Origin: Methylorubrum rhodesianum
Lineage (GTDB): Bacteria > Pseudomonadota > Alphaproteobacteria > Rhizobiales > Beijerinckiaceae
DNA: 64,000 nt
Direction of reading: 5' to 3'
Assembly: GCF_014199985.1 (NCBI RefSeq)
Contig: NZ_JACHOS010000001.1
Coordinates: 248,001 to 312,000, forward strand
Shown: positions 38,064-46,358 of the stretch, piece after piece
Layout: the number at the start of each line of letters is the position of its first letter
Numbering within the stretch: the first letter of the stretch is position 1
Notes under the pieces: model-generated
What the model was told of the DNA's origin: nothing
Database searches by the model: none
What the model saw: only the letters and a program-made list of their open reading frames with translations
Position numbers and translations under genes: made by a program

Positions 38064-39248
38064 CTATCGTGAGCGGCGCAAGACAGACAATCCACTCAGC
38101 AATCCCACGAGGTCGGCCTGTCTGACCAACCCAGTCTTGGCGAACACACCCTTGAGGTGGAAACGAACCGTACCGACGGTAACGCCCGTTTTCCCGGCAA
38201 TCTCTTCGAGTTTGTCGCCGGCTGCGATGCTGTGGGCGACCCGCGCCTCGGCGGCGGTCATGGCAAAGAGTTTTTGGAGCACATCTTCCTTCGGCACAGC
38301 CGGTCGGACGACGTGCGTCACGAGGACGAGAAAGGTCGGCACCACGAGGGGACCTGAAATCAGGTGGTCGTCGTCCCGGATCACATGCATCAGAAGGGGG
38401 GGCTGGTCGCCCTGCGCCGGAATGGGGATGAATTGCTGAGGCAATGTGGTCGCGGCTGCGCCGCGAAGGCTTGCTGCCAGTCGTGTCAGTGCAGCGACGA
38501 TTCGACCATCGCGTGCCCCGTCCGTCGGACGAGCCCTTCCCAGCTGCTCTGATTTCAAACGATCCGTTTTGGAGAGATAAGGCCGGAATGCTCGATTGCT
38601 CCGCGTTACTTCGAGACCGGCTCCCATCGCAATCGCGGCGGCGATTCCGAGATAATCGAACATTTCCACCGCAATCGATGTGCTTCGCTGCACAATTTGT
38701 GCAGAAAAATCGAGCGATCGATCCAATTCTAGTCTTACATATCGCAGATTTTTCTTAATCGAATCTATGTAGGCGTGCATTTTCGAAGTAAATTCGAAAA
38801 AATAGACAATTCTATACTGACCGCAGAACATGAACACTGAGAAAGCGTACAACCGAGTGCCCCCGGATTCGACGCCTTTCTGCGCCACATGGGCCCCATC
38901 AGACGAGTTGGTTGAAGGGAGAGTGCAGAGATGCCAGCCGTCACTCTCACGTTCCAGACAGGTCGATAAGATGATCTTTGAGATCGCCGTCAGCGCAAAC
39001 ATTGTGCCCCGATCAGGCATCATCGTCGACGTGACGATGCGTTCGATCTCTCCATCCTCGCCGCCGAGCAGACCAACCCATCCCCTTTCCGCACCGACGA
39101 AGGCAACGATCTTGCTGAGCAGATCAGGCCGAGCCATTTCCGCGAAATCGGCATCGAAAGCGAGCCTGTCTGCGTAGTTTAACTCAGACCTTGTCATTTC
39201 AGATATCGCTTTAGCGCTCGGCATATGACGGCTTTTAAACAGTTTCAT
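38064..39248 (-). CDS. LuxR-family transcriptional regulator
   Basis: About 394 aa. The C-terminal 65 residues form a LuxR/GerE helix-turn-helix (MTAAEARVAHSIAAGD, then GVTVGTVRFHLKGVFAKTG). The N-terminal 300 residues have no recognisable receiver or autoinducer domain, but weakly resemble the long sensory region of stand-alone LuxR proteins with the TAAEARVA-type DNA-binding domain. I used the ATG at 39248; a TTG four codons upstream is possible. It is transcribed toward the ABC/HlyD/giant-protein operon, whose control is its most likely job (inference). The N-terminal half and upstream DNA are clearly more AT-rich than the neighbouring genes. Confidence 0.85.
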   Translation of the reverse strand: MKLFKSRHMPSAKAISEMTRSELNYADRLAFDADFAEMARPDLLSKIVAFVGAERGWVGLLGGEDGEIERIVTSTMMPDRGTMFALTAISKIILSTCLERESDGWHLCTLPSTNSSDGAHVAQKGVESGGTRLYAFSVFMFCGQYRIVYFFEFTSKMHAYIDSIKKNLRYVRLELDRSLDFSAQIVQRSTSIAVEMFDYLGIAAAIAMGAGLEVTRSNRAFRPYLSKTDRLKSEQLGRARPTDGARDGRIVAALTRLAASLRGAAATTLPQQFIPIPAQGDQPPLLMHVIRDDDHLISGPLVVPTFLVLVTHVVRPAVPKEDVLQKLFAMTAAEARVAHSIAAGDKLEEIAGKTGVTVGTVRFHLKGVFAKTGLVRQADLVGLLSGLSVLRRSR

Positions 39249-40254
39249 ATTTATAGGCAATTCAACCGTGCATTTTGCGCGCTACGCATGGTTGTCCACA
39301 TAAAACGAGAGCTGCCATACATATTAGTTTGATACAAGAACGCGAACATTATCCAATGAATTGCTTGCAATATTGATGTGCACGTCGCCGCATTTCCAGT
39401 ACTTCCCTCTCAAGCACAGGGAATTTATGCAGCGAAGGAAATTCGTAGCGCGAAGTTAAATTGCCGTGAGGCTGTGACGAAGCGACCGCGCGTGGAGCGC
39501 TCCTTCGGAGCATGAAGAAGACGAAGGCGAGGACGTGCAGGTCGGCTAACGTGCTTGCGGAGCGCACGTAGACTTTGATGGGACAGCGTGACGTGTCGGG
39601 TCACAAGGTGGCCGAGCATATCCACTGCCAGCTGCAGCTTTGAGACTGCTTGCACTCGGCCCTACCGTAGCCGGCCCTCTCATCGCACTTGAGTATCGCC
39701 CAACATTCGGCCGTCGAGGATGGCTGCTGACAATTCGGCCTTGTTCCCTGCCACCAAGAGCAACACGGCGCAGCGGTCCTGGTCCGTTGTTCGAAGCAGT
39801 CCGCCGACAATTTTCACCGCGCCTGCTTGTCGATGGCTGGTCAGGGCGGAAGGCCACGCGCTCACTACGTCAAAGCGGACTGCATTCTCCTCCTTCGGCT
39901 GCTCGATTGTAGCGTTTCGATGCGCAGCACGGTACGTGCTGACGCTTAGAACGCCGTTAGTTATGAGCCGACGTGCTCGTGCTGCGTCCCGGGTCGGAGG
40001 GCCCGGCATGCGGCTACGACGAGGGTTGGCGAACGCGGTCGTCGGTCCACCCGCGGCCGGTCGCGTCACGGCGTGGTGCTTCCGCGATGAGGCGTGACCG
40101 CACAAGACGTTCGAGCGCCTGCGACCAGGCGGCATGATAGAAGGCAAGGCTCAGGGCTTTGGCGGGCCTGCCCGACGATAGTACTCCGATGGTTCGGTAA
40201 GTGGATCGGTCTGAGGCTGAGCGTAGCAAGGAGACGTAGCAAGGAGACAAGGTG
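39249..40254. other. 1-kb region without a convincing gene
   Basis: The part next to the LuxR-type gene (about 39250-39370) is AT-rich and probably regulatory. At 39640-39720 a plus-strand stretch (RLLALGPTVAGPLIALEY) faintly resembles the C-terminal domain of IS110-type transposases, and a minus-strand stretch at 39680-39880 has protein-like composition. Both are broken and have no proper start. I treat the region as decayed sequence. Confidence 0.35.
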
Positions 40255-40923
40255 TCACCGGACGGGAATTTCGCCGTGGAGCCAACCCTGCAGGATCGCG
40301 AACTGAACGATTTGGGCTCGGCTTGTCAGGCCCAGTTTGGTGCAGGCCCTGGCCTTCTGGGTCTCGATGGCCTTGGGTGTCGCTCCGAGGCGGTCGGCGA
40401 CTTCCTTGCTCGTGAAGCCGAAGGCGACGAATCGGAGGATGTCCTTCTCGCGCTCGCTCAAGGTCGAGCAGGCTGCCTCGTCCACGCTGGAGTGCAGGAG
40501 ACGATGCGGAACGGTGCGTTCCGGCAGTGCCGGATCGACGTAGATGCCGCCCTCATGAACCGCCCGCACCGCGCTCGCAATGTGCTGGAAGGCGGACCGC
40601 TTGAGGACGTAGCCGCGAGCGCCCGCCTCGAAGGACTGGTCCACGTAAACCCGACTCTCGTAGACGCTCAGCATGATGGCGCGCGTGCGGCTCCTCAGCT
40701 TGAGGAGATTGCGGACGACCGCGACGCCGTTCATCTCCGGCATGTTGATGTCGAGGATGGCGACATCCGGTTCATGCTCGACGATCGCCCGATAGGCGGC
40801 TGATCCCGTCTCGACCGACGCCACCACGACGACTTCGCCGGTGTCGGCGATCAAGCTCTTCACGCCGTGTCGGAAGACCGGATGATCGTCCGCCAGCACG
40901 ACGCGAATCGGATTACTCGGCAT
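40255..40923 (-). CDS. NarL/FixJ-family response regulator
   Basis: A 222-aa transcription factor with an N-terminal receiver (acidic pair in VLADDHP, phosphoacceptor D58 in ILDINMPEMNG, lysine in VLKRSA) and a C-terminal LuxR-type helix-turn-helix (LSEREKDILRFVAFG, then SKEVADRLGATPKAIE). Its start overlaps the end of the sensor kinase by 11 bp, which marks them as a cognate pair. It is the last gene of the series that starts with the peroxidase secretion module, so it likely controls one or both secretion modules (inference). Confidence 0.95.
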   Translation of the reverse strand: MPSNPIRVVLADDHPVFRHGVKSLIADTGEVVVVASVETGSAAYRAIVEHEPDVAILDINMPEMNGVAVVRNLLKLRSRTRAIMLSVYESRVYVDQSFEAGARGYVLKRSAFQHIASAVRAVHEGGIYVDPALPERTVPHRLLHSSVDEAACSTLSEREKDILRFVAFGFTSKEVADRLGATPKAIETQKARACTKLGLTSRAQIVQFAILQGWLHGEIPVR

Positions 40924-42208
40924 GTCCGCTCTCCTTGGCGGACAGGTAGATGCGGGCGACGATGCTCGTGCCCTTCCCGGGAGCGGCCTCGATGTTCAGG
41001 GTGCCTTCGACCAGCGACAGCCGCTCGCGCATCCCGAGGAGGCCGAGTTTTCCCTGAGAGACGAGGAGGCTCGTGAGAGCCTCGTCGGCTTCGAACCCAC
41101 GACCATTGTCGTCGATCGTCAGCGTGACCTGGAGCGCGCTGAACCGCAGCACGATCGACACACAAACGCCCGGTCCCGCGTGCTTGGCCACATTTGTCAG
41201 CGCCTCCTGAGCCAGCCGATAGAGCGTGATGGCCGTCTCAAGCGGAAGGTCCGCTTCCTTGCCGACAATCTGGAACTCTGTCGCGATCTCCGTCACCCGG
41301 CTCCACTCGTCCAAGAGGGACCGCAATGCGGTGACGAAACCGAATTCCTCAAGGGCCGCGGGCCGGAGCTCGAGGGTCACCCGCCTGAGTGACTGCCCGA
41401 TGTCCTGCGTGTGTCGCAGGAGCTGCTCGACCTCATGGATCGCCGTCGGGCACGACAGGCGTGACGCAATCTTCCTCAGTCCGAAGGTCAGGGTGACGAG
41501 CTGCTGACCGGCATGATCATGAAGGTCACGCGCAAGACGCCGACGCTCGTCCTGTCCAGCCCGATAGAGCCTGGACAGAACCGCGTCCCGCTCGGCCTCG
41601 GCGCGCTGGCGGGCCTGCGCATCCTCCTCAAGGTGGGCCAACAATCGGCTGCGCTCGGCCAGGAGCGCCTGCATTTCGATTTCACGGCGCTTCCGCTCCT
41701 GCATGACGCGCCGTGCATCGCTCAGCCGATCGGTGAGGAGGCGAAGTCGGCCCTCCAGGCTGGTCGGCGTGAGATGCAGCAGGACGAGCGGCTCGCCACC
41801 ATACGCGCGTAGGACGATGCGCGCGCCCCGGCACGGATGACGGCGATAGCCCTCGGCCCCGGCATGGACGAACAAGGCACCGGGAAGCGGATTCTCGGTC
41901 CGCGAGCACAGGTCGAGGTAACGGCTCATCCGCTCGCGCTGCGTCCCCTCGACCGGCAGGGGAAGGCCGACCGCGAGATCCGGCACTCGGTCGAATGCGG
42001 CTGCATTGGCGTCCTCCACGAGCCCGAACTGGCGCACGAGGATCAAGGGATCCGCAATGAAGGCGAACAGGGCCGCGAAATCGGCCTCAGGCCCAGGCTC
42101 GCCGATGATGCCGCCGTCCGCCGCCGGGTGTGTCAGGGTCGAGGTTGATGACAATCCGGCACTCGGACGCCCCCGCGGCGATGGTCTCGGGGAGATCGAC
42201 TCGTGCAT
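40913..42208 (-). CDS. NarL-type sensor histidine kinase (HisKA_3), cytoplasmic
   Basis: About 431 aa from the ATG giving MHESISPRPS. Residues 43-150 look like a PAS-type sensory domain; a coiled coil follows (about 155-220); the HisKA_3 box DERRRLARDLHDH has the phosphorylated histidine H230; the C-terminal HATPase contains YRLAQEALTNVAKHA, DDNGRGF and GLLGMRER. There are no membrane helices, so it senses an internal cue. The gene overlaps the MetOD1-protein gene upstream by about 122 bp and the response regulator downstream by 11 bp, implying tight co-expression of all three. An ATG ten codons upstream is the alternative start. Confidence 0.92.
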   Translation of the reverse strand: MHESISPRPSPRGRPSAGLSSTSTLTHPAADGGIIGEPGPEADFAALFAFIADPLILVRQFGLVEDANAAAFDRVPDLAVGLPLPVEGTQRERMSRYLDLCSRTENPLPGALFVHAGAEGYRRHPCRGARIVLRAYGGEPLVLLHLTPTSLEGRLRLLTDRLSDARRVMQERKRREIEMQALLAERSRLLAHLEEDAQARQRAEAERDAVLSRLYRAGQDERRRLARDLHDHAGQQLVTLTFGLRKIASRLSCPTAIHEVEQLLRHTQDIGQSLRRVTLELRPAALEEFGFVTALRSLLDEWSRVTEIATEFQIVGKEADLPLETAITLYRLAQEALTNVAKHAGPGVCVSIVLRFSALQVTLTIDDNGRGFEADEALTSLLVSQGKLGLLGMRERLSLVEGTLNIEAAPGKGTSIVARIYLSAKESGHAE

Positions 42209-42626
42209 ATCCCTGACTCTCCGCGGCCAGATGCCCACACACGTTCGCTGTCAGCATGCACAGCGAGGGACATTTCTTCGCCAGCTCTCCGAACGGGCAG
42301 CGCCTGTTGCCGAGGACGATGCGTTGCTCGGTCTCCTCCACGACATAGAAATCGCTTCCGATCCGGCGCTTCATGTCGAGCAGGGCGTCGATCATTCCTC
42401 TCCTGTCGAGGTGGCTCGCGCCGCTCGCCTGAAGGTACTCTTCCTGAATCTTCTCTCCCACCGCGAGTCCGACCAAGCTGATGAAGCCGCCAGCTTCACC
42501 GGATCCGACTGTGTCCTCGAACAGGGATCCCATGGTTGTCACCACGAGATCCATGAATATTTCACGATCCATGCGGATCTGCGAGCCGCACAAATCACTG
42601 CGCGAAGCCGCCACACTCTGTTCCAC
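42087..42626 (-). CDS. Cys-rich protein with methanogen output domain 1 (MetOD1)-like fold
   Basis: About 179 aa if started at the GTG at 42626, which has GGGAGG five bases upstream; a TTG at 42740 would add 38 poorly conserved-looking residues. The region from MDREIFMDLVVTTMGSLFED to the end of NRRCPFGELAKKCPSL matches MetOD1, a domain seen with signalling proteins and thought to sense or transmit a signal. Cysteines cluster in RCPFGELAKKCPSLC and NVCGHL, which could bind a metal or react with oxidants. It overlaps the downstream kinase gene. Domain call from memory of the family; role as an input module for the kinase is inference. Confidence 0.65.
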   Translation of the reverse strand: MEQSVAASRSDLCGSQIRMDREIFMDLVVTTMGSLFEDTVGSGEAGGFISLVGLAVGEKIQEEYLQASGASHLDRRGMIDALLDMKRRIGSDFYVVEETEQRIVLGNRRCPFGELAKKCPSLCMLTANVCGHLAAESQGYARVDLPETIAAGASECRIVINLDPDTPGGGRRHHRRAWA

Positions 42627-42797
42627 TGCCGCCTCCCAAGCAGCGCCACTCTCAACAGATATCACGGGTGGTATCTGCACATCAATAGTTAGTACTATGC
42701 CATGGTTACTACGAATGGAAATTTGGAGGTAATCGGGCAAGCTGCACGGTGCGTATGGCTCAGCCAGAAGGCGGCATAAGACGGTCAGACGATGTGT

Positions 42798-44144
42798 TCA
42801 CCGTTCGCGAAAAGCACGACTAAACTGATCTTGCAGCGGTTTCATAAGGTAGGACATCGCTGTTCTCTCGTCAGTGGCCACTTGAACCTCGACGGGCATT
42901 CCGGGCACGAGGCGAGCGGAGCTTCCTAACCGTTCGATCTCCCCGTCCTGCAGCTCGATGTGCCCGACATAGAAGGACTCGTCGCGCGGGCCCTTCGTCG
43001 TGGACGGCGAGACATAGGTCAGCACCCCCTTGAGTTCGGGCGTGGTGCGCTGACTGAAGGCAGTGAAGCGGACGCGGGCGGCGCGACCGACGCCGGTCTG
43101 ATCGATGCTGGTCGGCGGGATGCGGATCTCGATCCTGAGCTTTGCATCCTCGGGGACCACGGTCGCCAGAATATCAGCCGAGGTGACGACGCCGCCGACC
43201 GTGAAGGTCTTCAGTTCATGGAGAATGCCGGTCACGGGCGCACGGATCTCGGTGCGCGTCAGGCGATCCTCAAGGGCCACACGGCGGTTGCTCAGCTCCG
43301 CCGCCTTGGCATCGACCTGGCTGAGTTCGCGCTGCGCCTCGGTTCGCGCGGTATCCCCGATCGCGATGATCTGAACGCGGATCTCGCTCGTCCTCGTCTT
43401 CGCCCGTGCGATCGATGCTTCCAGCGAACCCTGCTCGCCGGCGAGGCGATGCTTGTCGCGCGTGATCGGGAGGAAACGGGAGCTCTCGTACAACTGCTTC
43501 TCCACGAGAATCGACAGCTTGCCGTGCTCATGGGTGAGAACAGCCAGTTCGTCCCTCTTCGCATCCCGCTGCTTCGTAAGGCCGGCGATCTCTTCGGCGA
43601 TCTGTCCGATCTGCAGTTCGAGCTGCTGGCGCTGACTGTCCCGGCTGGAAAGATTGCCCAGGAATAGCCGGAGTTCACCTTCCAGGATCGACTGCACTTC
43701 GCCGCCCTGATGAAGCAGGGTCTGCGGGAAGTTGACCTCGCGCTGGCCGTCACGCTCCGCCAGGAGCCGGGCCTTTTTCGCCGCGAGTTCAACAAGCTGA
43801 CCCCGAACGATCGCGAGTTCCGCGCGGGTCTGCGCGTCGTCGATCCTCAGCAGGACCTGACTGGCGGTGACCGCTTGCCCGTCGCGCACGAGAATTTCTC
43901 CGACCACGCCGCCATCCCGATGCTGCACGGATTTGGCGCGTTGATCGACCGCGACGGTTCCCGACGCGAGGATCGCGCCGCTGAGATCGGTCGTGGCAGC
44001 CCAGCCACCGACGCCGCCGACGAGCGCCACGCCGAAGACGAACCCTGCGACGATGCGAGGAGCGACCGCGAACGCGACGTCCGCGCGGGATTGCGGGTCA
44101 CGCCGCCTGAAGGGACGGACTCCGCGATCGGGAGATGTACGCAT
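42798..44144 (-). CDS. HlyD-family type I secretion adaptor
   Basis: A 448-aa periplasmic adaptor of normal length. One N-terminal membrane helix (VAGFVFGVALVGGVGGWAA) is followed by the lipoyl-type motif VQHRDGGVVGEILVRDG, long coiled coils (about 130-280), the matching second half-motif, a beta-barrel region and the family C-terminus RTAMSYLMKPL. AAGGAG precedes the ATG. It begins 21 bp after the RTX-protein stop and forms, with the ABC gene two places upstream, the first secretion module, which needs an unlinked TolC. Confidence 0.95.
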   Translation of the reverse strand: MRTSPDRGVRPFRRRDPQSRADVAFAVAPRIVAGFVFGVALVGGVGGWAATTDLSGAILASGTVAVDQRAKSVQHRDGGVVGEILVRDGQAVTASQVLLRIDDAQTRAELAIVRGQLVELAAKKARLLAERDGQREVNFPQTLLHQGGEVQSILEGELRLFLGNLSSRDSQRQQLELQIGQIAEEIAGLTKQRDAKRDELAVLTHEHGKLSILVEKQLYESSRFLPITRDKHRLAGEQGSLEASIARAKTRTSEIRVQIIAIGDTARTEAQRELSQVDAKAAELSNRRVALEDRLTRTEIRAPVTGILHELKTFTVGGVVTSADILATVVPEDAKLRIEIRIPPTSIDQTGVGRAARVRFTAFSQRTTPELKGVLTYVSPSTTKGPRDESFYVGHIELQDGEIERLGSSARLVPGMPVEVQVATDERTAMSYLMKPLQDQFSRAFRER

Positions 44145-44165
44145 GATCCTTCTCCTTGGTCGATC

Positions 44166-46358
44166 TCAATTGTGGAGTGTCGGCGGGTCGGGGAACTGGG
44201 CCGTCGAGAAGCGCAGCGCGTGCTCGCCGTCGAGGATGACGGTCGTCTCGTAGGCATCGTCATGGTCGAGATCGGCCGAGACCACCGTGCAGTCCCTGCC
44301 GTCGAGACGTTCGAGCCGGTACTGGATGCCGGTCGGGGCATCGGTCCCGCCGCGGAGCGCCTCCGCGAGAGGGCGTCCGGTCGCGGATTGCTCGTCGAAC
44401 AGCGCGTAGCGGACGAGGTCGATGTAATCGCCGACGGAGAAGTCCGTGATCTGCACGACGAGAGTGCCGTCGCGCTTCACGGAAGGGACGGCGAAGGCGT
44501 AGACGTCGCTTCCATCGCCGCCGGTGAGGACGAGATCCCGCTCGCCCACCACGAAGCGGTCGTCGCCCGATCCTGCCATGACCGCCTCGATCGAGGTGAT
44601 CCGGTCGAGGCCGAGGTCCCGAGCGGATATGGTCTCGTTTCTCAGGTCCACCAGGAGATCGACCGTGGCGGCGGACAGGTCGAGCGTGTCCGATCCGGAG
44701 CCGCCGTCGATCGCGTCGTCGGCACCGTCGAGGGCGAGGATGATGACGTCGTCGCCCGCCCCACCCGCCACGACGTCGCGCCCGGCGCCGTCAGAGAGGA
44801 TGTCCCCACCCTCATCGCCTTGCAGCCGGTCGTCGCCGGCATCACCGACGAGCACGTCCGTTCCAGCGCCCCCGGACAGGTCGTCGGCCCCCGCGCCGCC
44901 ATAGAGACGGTCGTCACCTGCGTCCCCGAGAAGGCGATCGTCGCCGTCCCCTCCATCCAGGATGTCGCGTCCCTCGCCGCCGTCGAGCAGGTCGTCGCCT
45001 GCGTCGCCGAACAGGGAATCGTCGCCCGCCTCACCGAACAGTCGGTCGTGACCCGATCCGCCCGAGACCACATCCGCGCCCGCCCCGGCGAACACGATGT
45101 CGTCGCCCGGCCCGCCGAGGACGGTGTCGGCACCGGCCCCGGCGACCACATGGTCGCTGCCGCTTCCGGCGTCGACGAGATCGTCGCCGCTGCGAGCGTC
45201 GACATTGTCGTCGCCGTCGCCGGCGGTGATGTCGTCCGCGCAGGGCGTCCCGAGGATCAGGTCGTCGCCATCCGTGCCGCTGAACACGGCACGGTCGAGA
45301 ACCGTCAGATGGGCCGTACCGGCGACCGAAAACTCGCCGTCGGTCACCGCGTAGGTGAGGGTGACCGGACCCGCAGCGTCGGCGTCGAACACCCATCCGG
45401 ACCCGTCGGCCGTCACGGTGCCGGAAGAGGCCCGGACGTCCCTCACGGAGAGGGTGTCGCCGTCCGGATCCGTGGCGCCGCGCAGAAGGTCGGTCAGCGC
45501 GATGGTAAGAAGTGCGCAGCCCGCGACGTCCCCGAGCTGGACGGGGCCATTCACGACCGGTGCTCGGTTGCGTTGTCCGGCCGGTCCCTCGTTCTCGCCG
45601 CGTGGAGGCGGGGTCGGACCGGTGGGGGAGGGGGCGTCGCCTGGCATGGCACCGGGAGGAATGCGGGGACCGCCCTCCGCCTGTCCAGGATCCTGCGGAT
45701 CCGCTCCTCCCGGCGGCTTGGAACCGCCTTGCCCGGCAGAGCCTTGATCCGACGTGCCACCCGCCGCCTTCTCGGGCGGCTGCTGGGAGCCCTGCGCCTC
45801 GTCGCGCGGGTCTCGTGGATCCGGTTCCGGACGAGCGGAGTCCTGCGGCCGTCCACCGCCGCTCGACAAGCCACCGCCGCGCGCGCCCGATCCGGCAGCC
45901 AAGGATCCGCCGTTGTCGTTGATCGGCTGGGGAATGACCGGCGATGCCTTGAAGTCCCCCAGGTCGGGGTGTGGGTCGGGCCTCGCGAAACGCAGGCCGC
46001 GTGCGAGCAGTTCGTGCCCGTCGTCGAACAGTGACATGCCGGATTGCGGCGCCGGCGACGGCGGCTCGGCGAGCGGCCGCGGTGCCTCGGAGGGTTGCCC
46101 GGAGACCGGGGCTGCGAGTTCCTCGGAGTGTACGAGGCGGAGGGCGTCCGCTCGGGCGGCCAAAGTCTCAGGATCGGGTTCTTCCGCCAAGGTCGCCTGA
46201 GGCAGAAACAGGGATTTCAGGTAGGCGGCCACGGCCGCGACCGCGACCGCAGCGTAGTAGGGGACCGCCGAGCGGCGGTCGGCACTGCGCAAGACGTAGC
46301 GCTCGGCCCCCTCGGATGGGTCGCGGCCGGGTTTCGTGCCCTTGATCTCGATCGTCAT
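44166..46358 (-). CDS. 730-aa RTX calcium-binding protein with N-terminal hydrophobic segment
   Basis: The start ATG overlaps the ABC-gene stop (ATGA), so the two are translationally coupled. An N-terminal basic stretch and a hydrophobic segment (VPYYAAVAVAAVAAYLKSLF, about residues 33-52) precede a Pro/Gly-rich low-complexity linker (about 130-255), one cadherin/VCBS-like domain and about twenty RTX nonapeptides (GGxGxDxLx type, about 355-565), then a non-repetitive C-terminus as in type I substrates. It is probably a Ca2+-folded export substrate. The N-terminal hydrophobic segment is atypical and could tether it to the inner membrane or act in the secretion machine. It lies between the ABC and HlyD genes of the same module. 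Confidence 0.85.
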   Translation of the reverse strand: MTIEIKGTKPGRDPSEGAERYVLRSADRRSAVPYYAAVAVAAVAAYLKSLFLPQATLAEEPDPETLAARADALRLVHSEELAAPVSGQPSEAPRPLAEPPSPAPQSGMSLFDDGHELLARGLRFARPDPHPDLGDFKASPVIPQPINDNGGSLAAGSGARGGGLSSGGGRPQDSARPEPDPRDPRDEAQGSQQPPEKAAGGTSDQGSAGQGGSKPPGGADPQDPGQAEGGPRIPPGAMPGDAPSPTGPTPPPRGENEGPAGQRNRAPVVNGPVQLGDVAGCALLTIALTDLLRGATDPDGDTLSVRDVRASSGTVTADGSGWVFDADAAGPVTLTYAVTDGEFSVAGTAHLTVLDRAVFSGTDGDDLILGTPCADDITAGDGDDNVDARSGDDLVDAGSGSDHVVAGAGADTVLGGPGDDIVFAGAGADVVSGGSGHDRLFGEAGDDSLFGDAGDDLLDGGEGRDILDGGDGDDRLLGDAGDDRLYGGAGADDLSGGAGTDVLVGDAGDDRLQGDEGGDILSDGAGRDVVAGGAGDDVIILALDGADDAIDGGSGSDTLDLSAATVDLLVDLRNETISARDLGLDRITSIEAVMAGSGDDRFVVGERDLVLTGGDGSDVYAFAVPSVKRDGTLVVQITDFSVGDYIDLVRYALFDEQSATGRPLAEALRGGTDAPTGIQYRLERLDGRDCTVVSADLDHDDAYETTVILDGEHALRFSTAQFPDPPTLHN

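Noticed and set aside
39546..40147. Protein-like stretches on both strands, including a possible IS110-type transposase tail
   Set aside because: Similarity is faint, frames are broken and none has a credible start, so no gene is called.
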